From Ligula intestinalis (Eukaryota; Platyhelminthes; Cestoda; Diphyllobothriidea; Diphyllobothriidae), in the NCBI GenBank assembly GCA_036362985.1, contig JAYGXS010000005.1, positions 54,049,331-54,113,330 on the forward strand: a stretch of DNA of 64,000 bases, written 5' to 3'. A model generated the notes under the pieces. The model saw only the letters and a program-made list of their open reading frames with translations, was not told the DNA's origin and did no database searches. This document shows, piece after piece, positions 11,085 through 22,910 of the stretch. The stretch's first letter is position 1; each line of letters opens with the position of its first letter. A program made the translations under genes and the position numbers.

Positions 11085-11192
11085 GTAGGTAACGGTTTGA
11101 TGTTATGTCTACAAAACTTCATATTGCCTCATTTGAATATTCTGAATAGTCAAATTGCTTCCAACAACAGAAAATCTGGCAAGATTAATTTA

Positions 11193-11895
11193 AGTTGGGG
11201 ACCTCATATACCCCTAGCCCCAGCAGTCCGTCTTAAAGGGTCAGTGGTACTAGGGGTTTTATGGGTGATGAATTAGCATAGGCAGTGAAGGAAGGTTTTA
11301 GAAGCGAAACAATATCCGTTTAATGGTTTTAATCGGTGCGGCGTCAACGACGCGGTGTAGAATTATGCTGGAATACTCGAGTGTTGGAATATACTTTGAT
11401 GATATCTTTTAAAAATTATACCCGCTTTTTCTGACCTGTGAGAAATTTATGCCTGGCTATTTATTCAAATGCCTATTCTTTATTAAGTGCTGTTTTTGCT
11501 CATCTTTTCGATTCACGTCCTCTAATTTGTGGCTATATAGCGGCTGCGGTAAACAAATTCACTCCACATTTTACCGATTTACACCTACCTTCACAAATCT
11601 CCTGCACTGCCTACCCTTTTTCCCCACGCACAACACCTTTGATAAAACTGGTCTCTTGGCGTTAATTGCTAAAATGCATGCGTTACTTATTAAATTATAT
11701 TCCAGCATTGCAGTATTCTGTGCCAAGTCGATGATGCCACACCGATTAAGACAACAAAAAGAATTTGGTTTATCACTACACAATTATCTCTAAAACCTTT
11801 CTTCGCTGCCCATCCTATTCGTCCATCCGCAAAACCCCTTATGACACCGGTCACGCACGACAGAATGTTGAGGCTTGGCGTTGATACAGTCCGAT
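11193..11895 (+). mobile_element. Rearranged TIR element copy (family R2) in a putative intron
   Basis: The left end at 11193-11310 carries ACCTCATATACCCCTAG, CCCCAGCAG and GGGGTTTTATGGGTG. Right-end type sequence appears twice, near 11570-11620 (CACTGCCTACCC) and at 11805-11895 (GCCCATCCTATTCG, AAAACCCCTTATG). The middle differs from the complete copy at 2205-2775, so this is a composite or nested copy. Confidence 0.55.
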
Positions 11896-12009
11896 GCTTA
11901 AACTATCTTTGCCGAAAATCTTGCTAAACCCACGATATATTTTCTGACATGTTAACGGTGTCCCCGATTTAATTTACTTCTACGTGTTTATAGGAATATG
12001 TGTTAACTC

Positions 12010-12054
12010 TTCCTCCTCCTCCTCCTTCTACTACTACTACTACTACTAATACTC

Positions 12055-12091
<37 letters not shown>

Positions 12092-12327
12092 AACTATTAC
12101 TAATACTACTACTACTGCTACTACTACTACTACTGCTACTACTACTACTACTTCTACTACTACTGCATATACTACTTATAATACTACTACTTCTACTCAT
12201 ACTACTAATAACATATACTACTAATATTACTACAACTACTACTACATGTACTATTATTAATACTACTACTTCTACTACTACTACATATACTATTATTAAT
12301 ACTACTACTACTTCTACTACTTGTACC
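12010..12327. repeat. CTA/TAC trinucleotide microsatellite
   Basis: About 320 bases consist almost entirely of CTA repeats with occasional TTC, TAA and ATA interruptions, after a short CTC run. Long Thr or Ser open frames here are artefacts of the repeat. It lies in the putative intron 11085-12565. Confidence 0.95.
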
Positions 12328-12565
12328 TAGTGCACTCTGCTACGGAGTCTCTAATGCCGAATATGTATATAAAAGTAATGTCTCACAGCAAGTTTCAGAC
12401 GTTCTTTACACCAACCACCTGTTTCCTTTCAGAAAACATGAAAGGCGGACGCATAAAGAAACATGCTTAGGCTATCGAATCAGACGAGTAAATATCGGCT
12501 CAGTGATCACATTACGATTTTCTTCTAGTAGCACTTGTAATTTTCTGTACCTTCATCGGTTTCAG

Positions 12566-12937
12566 AGCAAGCAACTGGAAACCACTCCCTACTTGGCAGC
12601 TCCTGTTGGTGATTGTCCTGGAGGTGTGCATTCTGGCGATCGTCCTGCTTCTGAAAAGGGTGCCACACCTACAGCTAACATCAATACTGCGGCCAGCTGC
12701 TCTGACTGGCCGGTACACAATGAATCGCCTTCTTGCCTCGGACCCAGCACCAGTTCTGCTAGAGCTTCTCTGGCGATCAGTCTTCATAGCGTGGACTCCA
12801 CTGCGTTGGTAGGACGGGGACGTCGGCAAACTCATTCTGTATCCAGTGTACAACTCAGCCTCGCTTCTGAACTGACAGTTAGAGTACCATCAATTCCGGA
12901 CGAAGAGGCTTTAGGAGGTCTTCAGGAGACTGCGTAG
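12566..12937 (+). CDS. Candidate terminal exon 'd'
   Basis: A good acceptor (ACCTTCATCGGTTTCAG) ends at 12565. The phase-0 frame, compatible with exon c, reads SKQLETTPYLAAPVGD and continues for 123 residues rich in Ser, Ala, Thr and Pro to a TAG stop at 12935-12937 (ending LGGLQETA). A second frame over 12571-12812 is also open and contains a strongly hydrophobic run (LLLVIVLEVCILAIVLLL at about 12600-12653) followed by Lys-Arg, like a transmembrane helix. Transcript data would be needed to decide which frame is used. No AATAAA signal was seen close downstream. Confidence 0.4.
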   Translation, partial: SKQLETTPYLAAPVGDCPGGVHSGDRPASEKGATPTANINTAASCSDWPVHNESPSCLGPSTSSARASLAISLHSVDSTALVGRGRRQTHSVSSVQLSLASELTVRVPSIPDEEALGGLQETA

Positions 12938-13969
12938 CGGGTTTGAAGTGACTGCCTCCTCGTCGCTTCTGCTGCCTCGGATAGTTTTAGTACGTAAAAT
13001 AGAGACTCGCTCTCTGTTCACGGAATTTAGACTGGTAACGCCCCGGGTGGTGATGGTGGTGGTGGCAGATTGTGTCGTCATAGGAGTCGATTTGTTCCTT
13101 ATTTAACCGCTTACAGCATCAGAGAGAAATATCTTTTTGTTTGGAATAGAGCTAGTTGTAAGCAAAGGCGGAAACGCCCGTTAGTTGCTAGAATGGATGT
13201 ATTATCGTTCCAGTTTCACAGCGTTAAAGAAGGCTCTAGATCGGAAGTGCGTGATATGGTAACGAAATACGTATTATGCCTGACAATCCAAATCACTTGT
13301 TGAATACCATTCCTACATGACAAAAACACATTTCAGGCTATTAAGGGACAGCAAGAGTACTTCTAGGTTATTTTCACGCTATACAGAGCGAATTAATAAC
13401 TTTATATCCTATGCATCCATAATGTGTTTCCGTATCAGTTACTTTCGCATCGCACTTCAAACATACCGGAGTCTTACAGCGTAGGCTTTGGTAGGAAACC
13501 ACAAGAGAAGTGCTTTCAGGAGTTCGATTCACGCATTGACCGTGCTTCCTTTATGCCCTGCGTTTGACTAATTGCAAATGTTTCGCCTGTTGTTGTGAGT
13601 CTTGCAAATAATGGTATTGCAAGTAGACTTCCTGACTGGCATTCTACAGAAAAGAAACTACCGTCCTCAGTTGGCGATCTTATTTCATGATTTGTAAGCA
13701 AACGGGTGTGAGGACAGGGTGGGTTAATTTCATGGACCATTTTGTAAAACTTATTTGCCATCAAAAACTTATGAGCTAAAATCTCGAGGACTTGCCGCCC
13801 CAGTTTTAAGGTTAATATCTGAATCTTTGGTCTCCAGGCCATGTGCCTAAGGTCAATGGATTGTAACTGGAGTATTTCAAAGGATCAAAGGGTCCGACAA
13901 GTTGGACAGCAGGCACCCGAAATAAACAAATAAATTAAATAAGTCAAGAAAGGCCAACGGATGTTTTCG
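12938..13969. other. Unassigned DNA
   Basis: A minus-strand frame of 108 residues at 13516-13842 shows no family resemblance. No repeat partner was found. Confidence 0.4.
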
Positions 13970-14300
13970 ATCATTCACATCATACATGCACAAGGAATTG
14001 CTGTATTTAGAGGATACAGTCATAATTGCACGCTTATGACAACGGCAATTAACGATTAGCGCCCTCTTATGCGTTAGGTGTTTGCTGACCAGCGTGAAGG
14101 CTGTCATCCGCTGAACTTGCATTGCACGTTATGGAATTAGACGTAATGATTGCTCAGCCATTTGGTCCCTGTGTCGATTTTGAAATGTCACGCGGATAGC
14201 AGTCTTGTCTTAGCGATTCTATCTTCTTCTTCTTAATTATTCTTTGGGACTCGCATGTTCGCTTTTATTGGCAGTTCCATGTAGGTTGTGTTGACCTCTT
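13970..14300 (-). repeat. PLE family A 3' fragments
   Basis: The stretch 13980-14200 is a diverged minus-oriented copy of the 3' part of the 700-1345 element: GATACAGTCATAATTGC, TGCGTTAGG and GTAATGATTGCTC blocks occur in the same order. The stretch 14205-14300 matches 1255-1330 (TTCTTTGGGACTCGCAT), also in the same orientation. Coding frames are lost. Confidence 0.55.
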
Positions 14301-15625
14301 TCTCATTATCGCGTACTTGGTAGACAATGGAGGACATTTTCTGGTGCTCTAACTCCTGTTACTTTACTTGTTGTCAGCCGCCTCGCCATAAGCTTAGTCC
14401 AGAAGGACGATGCAATTACTACTGACCGTATCTTTAGCCCATTTTTGATGCTCATCCTCAGTTTGAATTGGTATACTTATCTTTTCTTGGAAACATATAC
14501 ACAAGTCCTTGCTTCCGTACAACTTTGCACATCCATGAGACCTGTACTCTCGTTCTCTTTAGGTACTACCATGGCAACCACTCCAAGTCTCCCCGTTGGT
14601 CTTTTGTTTCAAAGCTGACAACTACGACCCGTGATGTGAGTTGAAGAGCAGTAGTCAATTGAGCGTTTTGGCCCTTCTCTCTGCTCCCGCACAACTACTA
14701 AATGACGGTTGCCGAAGGTTTAAATGCCCACCTATATAAAGCCACTTTTCCCACCCTGTTTCTTTCATTCTCTATCTCTCCTCTTTACGCTTACTTTCGT
14801 CCCTATCGGGCCTATTTGCTATGTTCATTCCGGCATGTGGATCACCTGGAAATATACACTGTTGATACGCCGTTACTCATTGAACGATGTAAGTCAGATC
14901 GGGATGGATCCAAGGGCATTTTTCACGGGGTAAAAATACTTGTTGGAACAATAAGGGTTGTCTTAATTATTGTGTTACATAAGTTTTTTCAGTCCAATAA
15001 AGGTGCCTGAACTTTTGAGTTATTTCGAAAGTAAATTGTCTTAAACCCACAGAAATTACCGATAACAAAGAAAACTTTCTAAAACAAGGCCACTATGCTG
15101 ATCTTCATTCCAAACATAGCACGCAAAATGTATCTGTAGAAGGCCCAAGGCTTCGGTCTGTGGTATGAAGTCTTCACAACGCAGTAATTCACGCTTTTCA
15201 AGCCCAAAAACCATGCAGCGGAATGGTTTTGTTGCACGCTGTTAAAAACCACGAAGCTTTTTTTCTCGACTTTCGCGTTTCCAAAGCTTTTGTGTAAAAA
15301 TTCGTTTTGCATGCTTAACCGAAATGTCTTAATTGAAAGTTCTGTCCCGCGGCTATCTCTACCAAATGCTTGCCTTGCAAAAAATTCCAGCTGCAGTGTT
15401 TGGTTTACAAAAAGCAAGCATGTGAAATCATGAAACGAATGCATTTCTTTCGAGTTGACCATTCTTCGAGAGGAACATGTAGCAGCCGTAGTTCTCGTCG
15501 GCATTGTCCTATTTGTAAGTTGGCACTGTCGGGGCGATGCGTAATTTAATCCATAAATTTACGAGTACAGAAACTTTCTCACCAACGTCTTTTAATCTCA
15601 TATTCCGGGAACCTGATAAAATTTA
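14301..15625. other. Unassigned DNA
   Basis: A 141-residue minus-strand frame at 15079-15504 and a 102-residue plus-strand frame at 14702-15010 are open, but neither shows a domain or splice-site support. Confidence 0.4.
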
Positions 15626-15745
15626 TGGCGCGACGTTGGGCGTTTGTAGATTAGTGGTTAAAGTATTGGCTTCCGGTAAAGGTCTTCTCTACTATGCGGC
15701 TTCAAATCTCGCCGAAAATCTCGAGTTTTTCAAAATTGGATCAAC
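15626..15745 (+). repeat. tRNA-derived SINE (family S1)
   Basis: The sequence contains a tRNA-like D-arm region (GTTTGTAGATTAGTGG), an anticodon-arm region (TTGGCTTCCGG) and a T-arm box (GGCTTCAAATC). It ends in a CTCGAGTTTTTC tail followed by TCAACTCAAA. Substitutions in the conserved boxes show it is not a working tRNA. Confidence 0.7.
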
Positions 15746-15939
15746 TCAAAATAATACAGGAACATAAACCGGCTTTGGCTTTTACGTTTGGCTTTTGGTT
15801 TTGTTACTAGATAAGACTAATCGGTTCTTAATCCCCTTTCATTAGAGTATTTCTTACCTTCTCCCTATACATGCTGCCTCGGGACGAAATAAGAATGCGC
15901 AGCACCATCGAGCTATCACAGTGGCTTAGATAATTTAAA

Positions 15940-16420
15940 CCCCTCACAACTGCGATCTTTAGGCCCGGCTGCTTGTGGAAAACAGAAGGAGACGCTTAGT
16001 GGAAGGAATAGGTTATTCTGTACGGAAAGAGTGGAGAATAGACAGGAAGTTGACTGTAGGACCGCGCATCCATCCGCTAGGCGAGCTGGTTCAAAGTGGG
16101 GACCTGGCGGGAGCTACCCAGTGGCAGCAGGGAGCGGTGTCTGTGTGAGTTGGTTTCGAAAGGTGATTGGTCAGACGGCTAGGGCATAGGCGGCCAGGGC
16201 AATCTATGGTAACGATGATGCGTGTGTGCACGCCTGTAGCAGTGCCCGCTTCTGCGGGAGCATCAACAAGGAGGAACCATTACAGGGCTATCAGGATATG
16301 TCTTTGAATGGAAGTTCCGTGCACGAGACTGCTAAAGTTCACAACCAAAGCAATGTTAGCTTGTGGCTCAACTGCTAGGGAGCGTGATTTTTGGTACCCA
16401 GGTAACTCTCATTCTAGTCA
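15940..16420 (-). repeat. GC-rich dispersed repeat R4
   Basis: On the minus strand it ends with a pyrimidine-rich TCTATTCTCCACTC-type run and AGAATAACC, like the plus-strand ends near 25960-26010. Other copies lie at 25640-26030 (+), 26430-26720 (-), 27180-27540 (+) and 49590-49975 (+), with a partial at 25050-25290. Its function is unknown. The shared AGAATAAAC-like end suggests a retroposon. Confidence 0.55.
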
Positions 16421-17152
16421 CTGTGGCCTGGGTTTGTGATTTCGGGTGCTGGGGACATTGCTTTAAATAGGGAGGGCCGTTCAACCATTTGTTTTTTTTT
16501 CATCGGTTGCACTGTCACAGTGCATCGTGCTATGAAAATTATGGTTGTTGTTCGGTATATGGTGAAAGGCCTCAATATCTACACAGCCTGTGATCAGTTA
16601 TTACGCTGTCCTGATTACTCATCCAGCGCTGCACTATCCATCGTTGCAAGCCGCGCGAGTGATGAGCTCGATCAATGATTAGTGTTCTGCGTTATCACTC
16701 TGTCCAGCCCGAGAGTAAATCAGAATTTTACCCCTCAAGAGCACAATTTGATTGCTTCAATCTGGCATGCCTTGCTTGCAAGATTTCTGCTTTTACCCTC
16801 TTCTTCTCGTTTTCTTCCTTGGGTGCTCACACAAGACGCAGTCAGACGGCGATATCGCCTTTTTGGCTACCGTTAAATCACATGGTACCGCTCTTTTGCC
16901 TGTCGACTTTTAATGCAACACGCAGCCCACGCGCTTGAGCCAGGAATACAGCGCACAAAATATGTCAAGTCAAATGCCGCATTTAAAAAGCTTGTTTCAT
17001 CAAGAACAAAGGCCGTTTATTGTGTTGACGCGAAGGCACAGTGTCTATTTTAGTTTATTTGCGTTATCGCCATGTACCAACTAAATAACCTCACTATTGC
17101 CATGCCTTTGTAGTTTTTTCTTTGCAGCTGTGTGATTATACAGAAAATTATT
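16421..17152. other. Unassigned DNA
   Basis: No family, RNA gene or repeat match is recognised. Confidence 0.4.
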
Positions 17153-17240
17153 AGGGTTTGGCAGATTTGCTTAATTTGAGTTGAACTTATTGTAAATAAA
17201 GGCGAGATCAACTCAAAGTAAGCAAATCTACCAAATTCCC
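17153..17240 (+). repeat. Short inverted repeat of SINE S1 outer ends
   Basis: GTTTGGCAGATTTGC at 17155 and its inverted counterpart GCAAATCTACCAAA near 17222 flank a spacer of about 40 bases. These are the outermost sequences of the paired SINEs at 28983 and 30294, here joined with the tRNA-like parts deleted. Confidence 0.55.
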
Positions 17241-17254
17241 TAAATAAATAAGTC

Positions 17255-17535
17255 AGCCTAGTAGTCATACTGGTGGAATCTAGATTGATTGCTTAGGAAA
17301 TCCTGCTAAGGCAGCCAGCTTGCTGTTCCGTATTGGTGGATTTTGTACGAGCGGTAAAGTTGGGCGGCTAATGTCGACCGAAATGTGTTATTAAATTCAT
17401 GGCGTAAGGTAAGACGTTTGTAGCTTATTGGTTAGAGCGTTGGCATCCGGCGAAGGCCTTCTCTTCTACGCGGGTTAAAATCCCGCCGAACGCCTCGAGT
17501 TTTTTTCACAATGGGGTCAACTCAAACTCACATCC
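17255..17535 (+). repeat. tRNA-derived SINE S1, long form
   Basis: A leader (GTGGAATCTAGATTGATTG and GCCAGCTTGCTGTTCC) precedes ACGAGCGGTAAAGTTG. The tRNA-like part (TTTGTAGCTTATTGGTTAG; GCGGGTTAAAATCCCGC) and the CTCGAGTTTTTTTC tail with TCAACTCAAA follow. The T-arm stem GCGGG/CCCGC is intact. Confidence 0.7.
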
Positions 17536-19185
17536 TATAACAATTGTCAATCAGACGTGATGTATGGAAAATTACGCACTAAATATTTGTTTACTGGTTG
17601 GTAACCACGTGGACCAGGTTTGAGGTTATTTTCATCAAAGCAACTCGATCTGCATCAAGGGTATTTCACTATCTTCATAAGAAACAATATGCCCCACCCG
17701 TTTCATATCTGCTTCCGAGGTTCTTGTAACGGATTTGACTTAGCCCTTCGGCTTTCAGAACAACCAACGAGCGTCAACCAAACGTTTTGTCTCTCGAGAT
17801 AGTAACAACTCTATTTTTGGCACTTAACATGAAATATAAAATCAGGTTAATCACCGTGTTGATCAGCTGAAGTGAGGTTTACTTCTGAGTACTCTCAAAC
17901 GTTACTGTTCTTATATGGAACTGTCGTTTGGAGTTGTGTCCTTCATAAATGTCAGTCTCTCGCTGTCAGTTCTCGTCAACAGTTATGCCCTTACTCCCCT
18001 ATTGTGAGTATCTTTATCTTGGAAGCAACTCCCAAATTTTTATTTCGCTAAAATGCACTAAGCTGACAATAAGTCATCTGATACTCGTTTACTTTCACGT
18101 CCGATTGGATATCATTTGAGCAGCATAACGATAGAACGGATGAGCCTGTTAACTTGTCACTACAATGAAAAGAACAACGCTGTGATTTTACATCAGAGAC
18201 TTGAGTCTAAGTATTATTCATTGAAACCTTGTTTTCCCGGAAGAAATTTAAAAAGGCAAAGATCACAAGGCCAGCAGGATTTATTGACGTCTTACAATTT
18301 TTCGACCTATTATTCAACTGCAAACGGTAACGACCTATTAAAAAGGTAACTTAACTGTCCAATTTAGTGTCGACCAAGAAGGGTGAAACTAAGTAGGTAA
18401 CTAGAGTAGGAGATATTAGTCTTAGATGTTGGCGCATGGGAAGGGAAAAAGGGGGGAGGTACTTAGCATGGCAAGGGAGAGCATGTTACAATGAAAGCCA
18501 GTGAAGTGTAATTAAAGGGGGGGGGGCAAAATACAGGACAGCAGTTGGTCAGACGGGGGAGGGAGGAGGCGTGACAGGGTATCAGTCTATCGGTCGTCAC
18601 CACGACAATGCGAGGTTGATCAGATGATACAGCTGCTTACAGAGTTTTGGTTTTCTTCTCGGTATTGCAGCGGCATCCGCAAATCGTACGCGAAGCTCGG
18701 GCGTCGTCCAGTCAAATTTAGGCTTCTGACACTATGACAGTAACAGTTATTAATACACCTAGCATCCTACAGTAATTATGCCAAACTCAAATAGTGTTCC
18801 ACGAAAAAGGGTCCTAGATTACTCCAGCAATTTAAAGTTTTACCACCGTAGAGACAGTTCAAATCAGTGACCACTGAGGGCTTAATTTGGAAGAAAGTTA
18901 ACTAACGTCGTAATACAAACGCCTTTGAGAACGAACGTTTGCGACATCCGCTGACTATTTAATTAACTGAAAGAAATATATTTTTAATGCACAAGTAGAA
19001 CATTGCGTCCTGGATCAAACCCAGAACTTAGATAATTATGCCGACGCTCATCGGTAAATGCCAAAGACAGCTTAAGGGCAGTTATGTTGAGATGTGAAAC
19101 TGTAACCGTTTTAAATGCCAATCAGTCAATAAGGTTAAATTCCGATTAGACTACCAACAACCATGGGGGAGAATGGAACTACAAG
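17536..19185. other. Unassigned DNA
   Basis: This 1.6 kb stretch shows G-runs near 18440-18560 but no recognised frame, RNA gene or repeat. Confidence 0.4.
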
Positions 19186-19524
19186 TTGCGGTTTATTAGC
19201 CGTCATCTGCCATCTATACTCGAGCCTGAGGCTTAAGTTGGCTCTTGGGCGTCTAACCAACATTACGCGAACTCATGGGTTTTAAGCCTGTGGCTGGGTA
19301 TGACTGGCGGACGCCGGCCACTACAAAAAATCGGCCACTCCTTTCTTCCTTGTCTTTGCAGCAATTTCTTGAAGTTGCAAAAAATCCCATCAGAGAATTT
19401 AGGAGAGTGGTTGGCGAGCATACGTAGGCTTTCGATAAATTCTTATCGGGCCGTTATATTTATATTAGTGGGGGGGGGAAAGGTAAGCATGCGTCAATTA
19501 CGTTCATCATTACATGTAAATTAG

Positions 19525-20020
19525 TCATTGTAATAGCGGAGAGAGGTTAGAGTTGGCAATAGGCCACAGGTTACATGGCAATGAGGGTTTGTTAAAGCCG
19601 GACAGACGGGAGGCAGAGGAAGAGAGAAAGCGCGGACAAATGCAGATATTTATATCACCTTTAGTCATTTCAAGCTCGGAGCTTGCAGGGGATTCTTTAG
19701 TGCGCACAATACCGTCTTTCTCAACCGGAAATTGGTTGCTTCTGCTGTTCGCTAGCAAGCGCTGACGCAGAGACTTAGGATACTTCGTTGGAACCTTATA
19801 CGTCACCTTGAAGGATTTTTTGGGGTCTACACGATGTCCGGAATCAACCATGTTGGCGAGAATGACGCTGTTTATACTGCTGAATCCACCTTTGCTCGGT
19901 GAAGCCGGGAGGTGCACTCGTATTCTTTTGGATAAACGCTGGCTCGTGCGACCGATATAACCTGTTCTACAGGAACAAGTAAATTAACAGATGCACATAG
20001 CAGTGGTCTGAGCTGGCAAC
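19525..20020 (-). pseudogene. PLE fragment, family C: GIY-YIG endonuclease
   Basis: On the minus strand 20020-19918 reads FTCSCRTGYIGRTSQRLSK after one in-frame stop. This is the GIY-YIG second half with its Arg-rich helix, and it is intact here as GYIGRT. It continues into an open frame at 19917-19525 starting MHLPASPSKGGFSSINS, with VDSGHRV and SFKVTYKVP downstream, the standard distal part of the domain. The same arrangement appears at 34390-34600. The 5' portion with the reverse transcriptase is absent. It would have been the nicking endonuclease of a PLE; this copy is truncated. Confidence 0.75.
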
Positions 20021-20536
20021 CTATCCTTACCTTCGCCATACAGGAACGGTTTTGTTGAAAATAGCACCCAAAATCTCGTTGCTGGTAAGGTTCATAACAT
20101 GACTTGGTTAAGGCCTCTTCTTAGTATCTCACTTTCCGCAGGAATTGCGTCTTTGCTTCCACATTTGGTGTGGTAGGTTTTATTTCGCTCTCCACCATAT
20201 GTTTCATTTTAAATCTGTCAAGATTTCCGTTCTCACGAAGCGGGTCCTAGGTTTTCGTGGGCTCCATGTCAATAGTGTCTGCCAAACAAATTTCGCTACG
20301 CCTTTTCGTTTCTCTGAATAGCACAGTTGCGTGTTTAGCGTTAAAGAAAGCCTGTTAATTCTCAGTGACTAATTAGCTCACTATTTCAGTTAACACGCTT
20401 CCTATATTAGGACCACGGTTTATCTGCAGAGTTTACGAGGGTAGTAATCGCCACGTTATCCTGATTGCTGAAGGGGAATTAGCCCCCCCCCATCCTGAGC
20501 AGAAGCCCACGTGGTCGCAAATGCAATACTTTTATC
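20021..20536. other. Unassigned DNA
   Basis: Nothing is recognised, although PLE family C decay products could extend into the first part. Confidence 0.35.
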
Positions 20537-20830
20537 CGCCTGACGTTTCGAAATCCCTCACGCATCCATCAGCAGAGGCAAAGCAGATAATTCCGGGAAT
20601 TCACACAAGGGTAGTTTATAGGATACAGTTGCTATGCTGCTGAAACCTATGACAATTAACGGCTTCCCCCTTATCGAGGATAGTTGTCCGCTTGTGCGCT
20701 AATGCCTTGATGACAGGCGTGCGAGTCGTGACCTGCTGAACTTTCATCACCCGTGGTGGACTTGGACGTGATGATTGCTCCACCAGCTGGCTCCTGGCGC
20801 TCACAGTACTGACAACACGGTTAGCAGCCA
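20537..20830 (-). repeat. PLE family A 3' end with tail
   Basis: This is the minus-oriented 3' part of family A. It contains GGTGGACTTGGACGTG and GATACAGTTGCTATGC blocks shared with 700-1000. It ends at 20537-20572 with the tail CTGATGG, a degraded stem II, CGAAACGTCAGGCGG and ATAAAAG. Confidence 0.6.
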
Positions 20831-21478
20831 TAAGCCCAGACACGTGCCATTTGCTTATTTTATGTCGCCACACGGTGTGGCCGCGAGGGTTTTAGGTTTT
20901 TACTGCGTCCGCAAGCGTTTCCCATGCGCTTTCTGCCATGCGAACTCCAGTGTTCATGTCCCTTTGTTTAAATTCTGAGGACATTATTGTGCGACTGTGG
21001 AGTAATTGTGGGTTACTAGTCCTTGCAGACAGTAAAATACAAGCACATAAATAAGAGTGGAGTATAATTGCTGGTGGGAGTCGACGGGACAGTGGTTTGT
21101 AGCTTAAGCCGTAGAGTGTCGAGCATAAAAAGCGTCAGCAATAAACTGAAACTTGTCGACTTTTCTGGGCCAGAGGTTTTAAAAGGAAGGTAAACAGCTC
21201 TCTATGCCATTTTGCAGCACTCCCCGAATCCTTATTGTATGCCCAGTATAGGTGGCCAATAATTAGGCACGGTGCCTTACGTTTGTGTCTTAAAACTTCA
21301 GCAAATTTTTCGTTGTCAAGTGGCTGCGTGCATATTTTGTACTGAAGCACACAGTTCCGAGAGGTGGTTTATTATTCAGAGAGACTGACAGGAATAAAAT
21401 GCATGCGTGTTCCTTAGGTTGACATTCGGCAATACTGAGAAGAAGAAGAAGATTCGATCGCTGGGACAATTTGTTTAT
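20831..21478. other. Unassigned DNA
   Basis: No domain-bearing frame or repeat is recognised. Confidence 0.4.
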
Positions 21479-21518
21479 TCGCCTGATGTTTCGACATCCG
21501 TCGTGGATTCGTCATCGG
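21479..21518 (-). ncRNA. Hammerhead-like PLE tail motif (family A)
   Basis: On the minus strand CGATGACGAATCC, a loop, GGATGTC and GAAACATCAGGCG precede AATAAACAAATTG. Box 1 reads CCGATGA, one base off CTGATGA. It lies directly upstream of a candidate exon. Confidence 0.35.
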
Positions 21519-21575
21519 AAACATGAGTAGCAGAAACAATACTATCTGCTTACTAATAGCTGTTATAGCTGTCAG

Positions 21576-21701
21576 GACCTCTGTAGAGGCCCAATACAGA
21601 GCGGAAGAGATGAATTTCATTAGAGTTGAGGTGAACCTTCCTCAACGAGTGTCAATATCCCCTGACCTAAGCGGGCTAGACAACGAGCTCGTGGCTCAAA
21701 G
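21576..21701 (+). CDS. Candidate exon of a small unrecognised gene
   Basis: TACTAAT at 21551 resembles a branch point, the acceptor TAGCTGTCAG ends at 21575, and the donor AAAG/GTAAGG follows 21701. Only one frame is open: TSVEAQYRAEEMNFIRVEV continuing to LSGLDNELVAQ. An alternative first exon begins at ATG 21523, giving a hydrophobic ICLLIAVIAV signal-peptide-like start, but that ATG lies in sequence resembling DNA next to other PLE tails. The exon ends in phase 2, compatible with 23463. No family is recognised. Confidence 0.4.
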
Positions 21702-22049
21702 GTAAGGATAGTTGACTTTGATCAAGAAGGTCGCGAGTTCGTAGGACGGTTGGGACACCACTTGGGTCTGTTATGACTAGCTGACGATGGCACATAAAGC
21801 CAGAAAAGTCCATTCCACTCTGCCTTGTTTTCGGCGACGATTGTATCCTTAGGTTTAGCTCTAAAACGGACCACGCTGTAGATGCTCCGGGTCTAAGTCA
21901 GAGGGGCTCACAACATTTATTAAGATAGCGCAGCAGTTCTAAGAGCCCATAAATACATTACTGTCTAGAATTAGCGTCAAATTCAGATCCGTGCGAAAGA
22001 TTCATACTCCTTAGCTAATCGGCATTGAGTAAGGTTGTCATTTTAATTG

Positions 22050-22910
22050 TCATGTAGGCAATTCTGAACTCAGTTCATTCACCAGAAGATGCATACTTTT
22101 TAACAAGCTTCTTTTTGTCCGCCAACGAAACTTGTCTGCTGTAAAGAAATTCTGCATTAAGTAGTATGCATTTTTTTGATGATTTTGACTGCCTTTATAA
22201 TTTGCAATATATTTTATGGAAAAAATACACAAAGAAATTATTTATTGTACGCGTTTGGTAGCAAATTATGCTTTCTTTAAATGTTTTACTTAAACAGGGT
22301 ATCTTTTGAATTTAATTTTTTGTAAATTGCTGAATAATTTTTAAACCTACTCACTACACTTGAATTCGAGGTTCACGAACTGCACGCTGTGTGCATCCTG
22401 TTTCATGAAATGTACTTTTTCGCCTACGGTTTGAGGAACAGGCTGTGTACATTAAAGGCAGCATTAATAAATCGACGAATATGATGTTTAACGAATGAGC
22501 ACCTCATGCTCGTGAATAACTCACAATTAGAACGTTTTTTTAAAACCGAAAGATACCCCCTTTACGTATAAACGTTAAATAAAGCGCAGTTTGCTAATGA
22601 ATGGGTACAGGAAAAAAGTTCTTCGTTAATGTTTTCCTTAAAATATATTTATGTTTATAAAGACATTCAAATTCAATGATAAAAATGCATATTGCTTATG
22701 TAGCCAATTTTTACCGTACATACATTTTATTAGCGGCCAGAAAGCAGCTCGATATAAAACCCGACAACCTATCGTGAATGAAATGACTTCAAAATAAACT
22801 ACACGATAATCAGTATCACAACCTTGCTCAATGCCATTTCGCGAAGGGGTATCAACGTTTCGCCTATATCGGTATGTCATACGAATTCTAGGCCGTACTG
22901 TACTGCCACG
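22050..22910 (+). repeat. Dispersed repeat R7, copy 1
   Basis: It aligns by eye with 38880-39680 over several blocks: GTAGTATGCATTTTT, GATTTTGACTGCCTTTAT, TTTTATTAGCGG and AGGCCGTACT, in the same order and orientation. It is AT-rich and non-coding, and the long minus-strand frame across it is not supported by the other copy. Confidence 0.6.

Noticed and set aside
10299..11276. Single 325-residue unspliced gene
   Set aside because: The last ~28 codons are TIR-element sequence, and a good donor at 11085 gives a phase-matched exon. The unspliced reading is kept only as an alternative.
12000..12224. Thr-rich and Ser-rich open frames on the two strands
   Set aside because: They are the translation of the CTA/TAC microsatellite and have no coding features.
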